Assembly: GCA_023427355.1 (NCBI GenBank)
Contig: JAEZBK010000158.1
Span: forward strand, 1 to 5,244
Length of the DNA: 5,244 nucleotides
Direction: 5' to 3'
DNA from: Pseudomonadota bacterium
GTDB lineage: Bacteria > Pseudomonadota > Alphaproteobacteria > Micropepsales > Micropepsaceae
Both the position numbers and the translations under genes were made by a program. Each line of letters opens with the position of its first letter. Positions within the stretch are counted from its first letter, which is position 1. A model generated the notes under the pieces. It did no database searches, was not told the origin of the DNA, and saw only the letters and a list, made by a program, of their open reading frames with translations. Below, in pieces: positions 4,411 to 5,244 of this stretch.

Positions 4411-5244
4411 TCAAGGGGCGCGTGACGCCACATAGGCCGCGACATTGAGGATGTCGGCATCGGACAGTTTGGGCGCGATATCCTTCATGTCGCCCAGCGC
4501 CTTGCCTTTGCGGTGGCCGTATTTCATGTCGGCGAGCTGGCGCACCAGATAGGACGGGCTGCGGCCGGCGATGCGGGGCACATCCTCGCGCCCGCGCAAG
4601 CTGTTGCCATGACACGAAGCGCAGGACCGGAAGGCGCCGTTGTTGCCGTTGGCCACGATGCGTCCCTTGGCGATCGACCCGACCGGAACATAGGCCGCGA
4701 AGCCGACGCGCGGGTTGCGCAGTTCGACCTGCTCATTCTCGGCGACCTCGTAGATGAGGTCCGGCGTCACCGGCATGGTTTCGGCGCCCTTGTGGAACAT
4801 GCGCTTGCCGCTGGCGGCGATGGAGTTGGCCGGTGCGCGGCTGGTTTCCACCACGCGCACGGACTTCCACTTGGCCGGGCTCTGCTTGGCATAATAGTTG
4901 GCGGCGTCGCGCATTTCCTGCGCGGTCATGTCGTGCGAAAGCTCGATCATGTTGGGCGCGCGGATATTGACCCGGTCGCCTTCCTTGAAGGCCAGGATCT
5001 GGGCGATGAAATACTTCACCGGAAGGCCGTTGATGGCCGCCGACTCCGCATGGCCGATACCGCTGGACAGATGGCACAGGGTACAGGCGCGCACATGCGG
5101 TTCGCGGCCATGGCTGACGATGCGCGGCATGGGGCCATAGTCCTTGGGGAACCAGTCGGGCGGGCCGAACCCGTTGCTGATCTGGCGGCGCGTGAATTTG
5201 AGCGCGGGGTCGGCGCCTTCGGCGGTAAAGACCTCGTCCGGATC
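4411..5244 (-). CDS. Diheme c-type cytochrome (cytochrome c553-like), 5' end cut by window edge
   Basis: The protein is predicted to be an exported electron-transfer protein with two covalently bound hemes. The frame stays open to the window edge, giving 277 visible residues. An internal ATG at 5130 is not the start, because the residues before it (GPPDWFPKDYGPMPRIVSHG spans it) match the conserved family lead-in to the first heme. The heme sites are CTLCH at 54-58 and CASCH at 208-212. Candidate axial methionines lie downstream of each, in the M99-M111 region and at M240 or M253 (KDIAPKLSDADILNVAAYV follows). The section ELRNPRVGFAAYVPVGSIAKG, just before the second heme, is also characteristic of a family I recall from alphaproteobacteria, often near dehydrogenase or alcohol-oxidation genes. 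The signal peptide would lie beyond the edge and cannot be confirmed. The gene ends with TGA, and no terminator is visible after it. The electron donor or acceptor is unknown. Confidence 0.88.
   Translation of the reverse strand, partial: DPDEVFTAEGADPALKFTRRQISNGFGPPDWFPKDYGPMPRIVSHGREPHVRACTLCHLSSGIGHAESAAINGLPVKYFIAQILAFKEGDRVNIRAPNMIELSHDMTAQEMRDAANYYAKQSPAKWKSVRVVETSRAPANSIAASGKRMFHKGAETMPVTPDLIYEVAENEQVELRNPRVGFAAYVPVGSIAKGRIVANGNNGAFRSCASCHGNSLRGREDVPRIAGRSPSYLVRQLADMKYGHRKGKALGDMKDIAPKLSDADILNVAAYVASRAP

Overview
The window looks like ordinary chromosomal DNA from a high-GC alphaproteobacterium. Coding codons end mostly in G or C. The order clpA, clpS, phasin and a divergent SPOR-type D-Ala-D-Ala carboxypeptidase is, to my knowledge, a recurrent alphaproteobacterial neighbourhood. 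A candidate PhaR operator pair and a possible CtrA-type half-site pair fit the same class. I cannot name the genus. No mobile element, CRISPR array, tRNA or rRNA was seen.

Layout. Positions 1-492 on the minus strand hold clpS followed directly by the first 49 codons of clpA: the N-degron adaptor and its unfoldase. Positions 579-615 hold an intrinsic terminator that ends the next gene upstream on the minus strand, a phasin (637-1086). The 272-base gap from 1087 to 1358 is a divergent control region. It carries a minus-strand sigma70-like promoter for the phasin flanked by two TTGC-N3-GCA sites (probable PhaR operators), then a CtrA-like motif and a hairpin upstream of the plus-strand carboxypeptidase gene (1359-3062). 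That gene encodes a periplasmic S11 peptidase with a C-terminal SPOR domain. After 85 bases comes panC (3148-3981, plus), which makes pantothenate. It converges on a small secreted PRC-barrel-like protein (3978-4301, minus), and the two stop codons share the same CTAG. A diheme cytochrome c gene (4411 to the right edge, minus) is cut by the window end.

How the genes relate. clpS and clpA form a translationally coupled pair. The phasin belongs to polyhydroxyalkanoate granule biology and is probably repressed by PhaR when no polymer is present. The carboxypeptidase trims peptidoglycan stem peptides, probably at the division site. panC, the PRC-like protein and the cytochrome have no obvious functional link to each other.

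I found no convincing undescribed multi-gene system. The points most worth a second look are the dual operator at the phasin promoter, the doubtful start and structured leader of the carboxypeptidase gene, and the uncharacterised secreted PRC-like protein.
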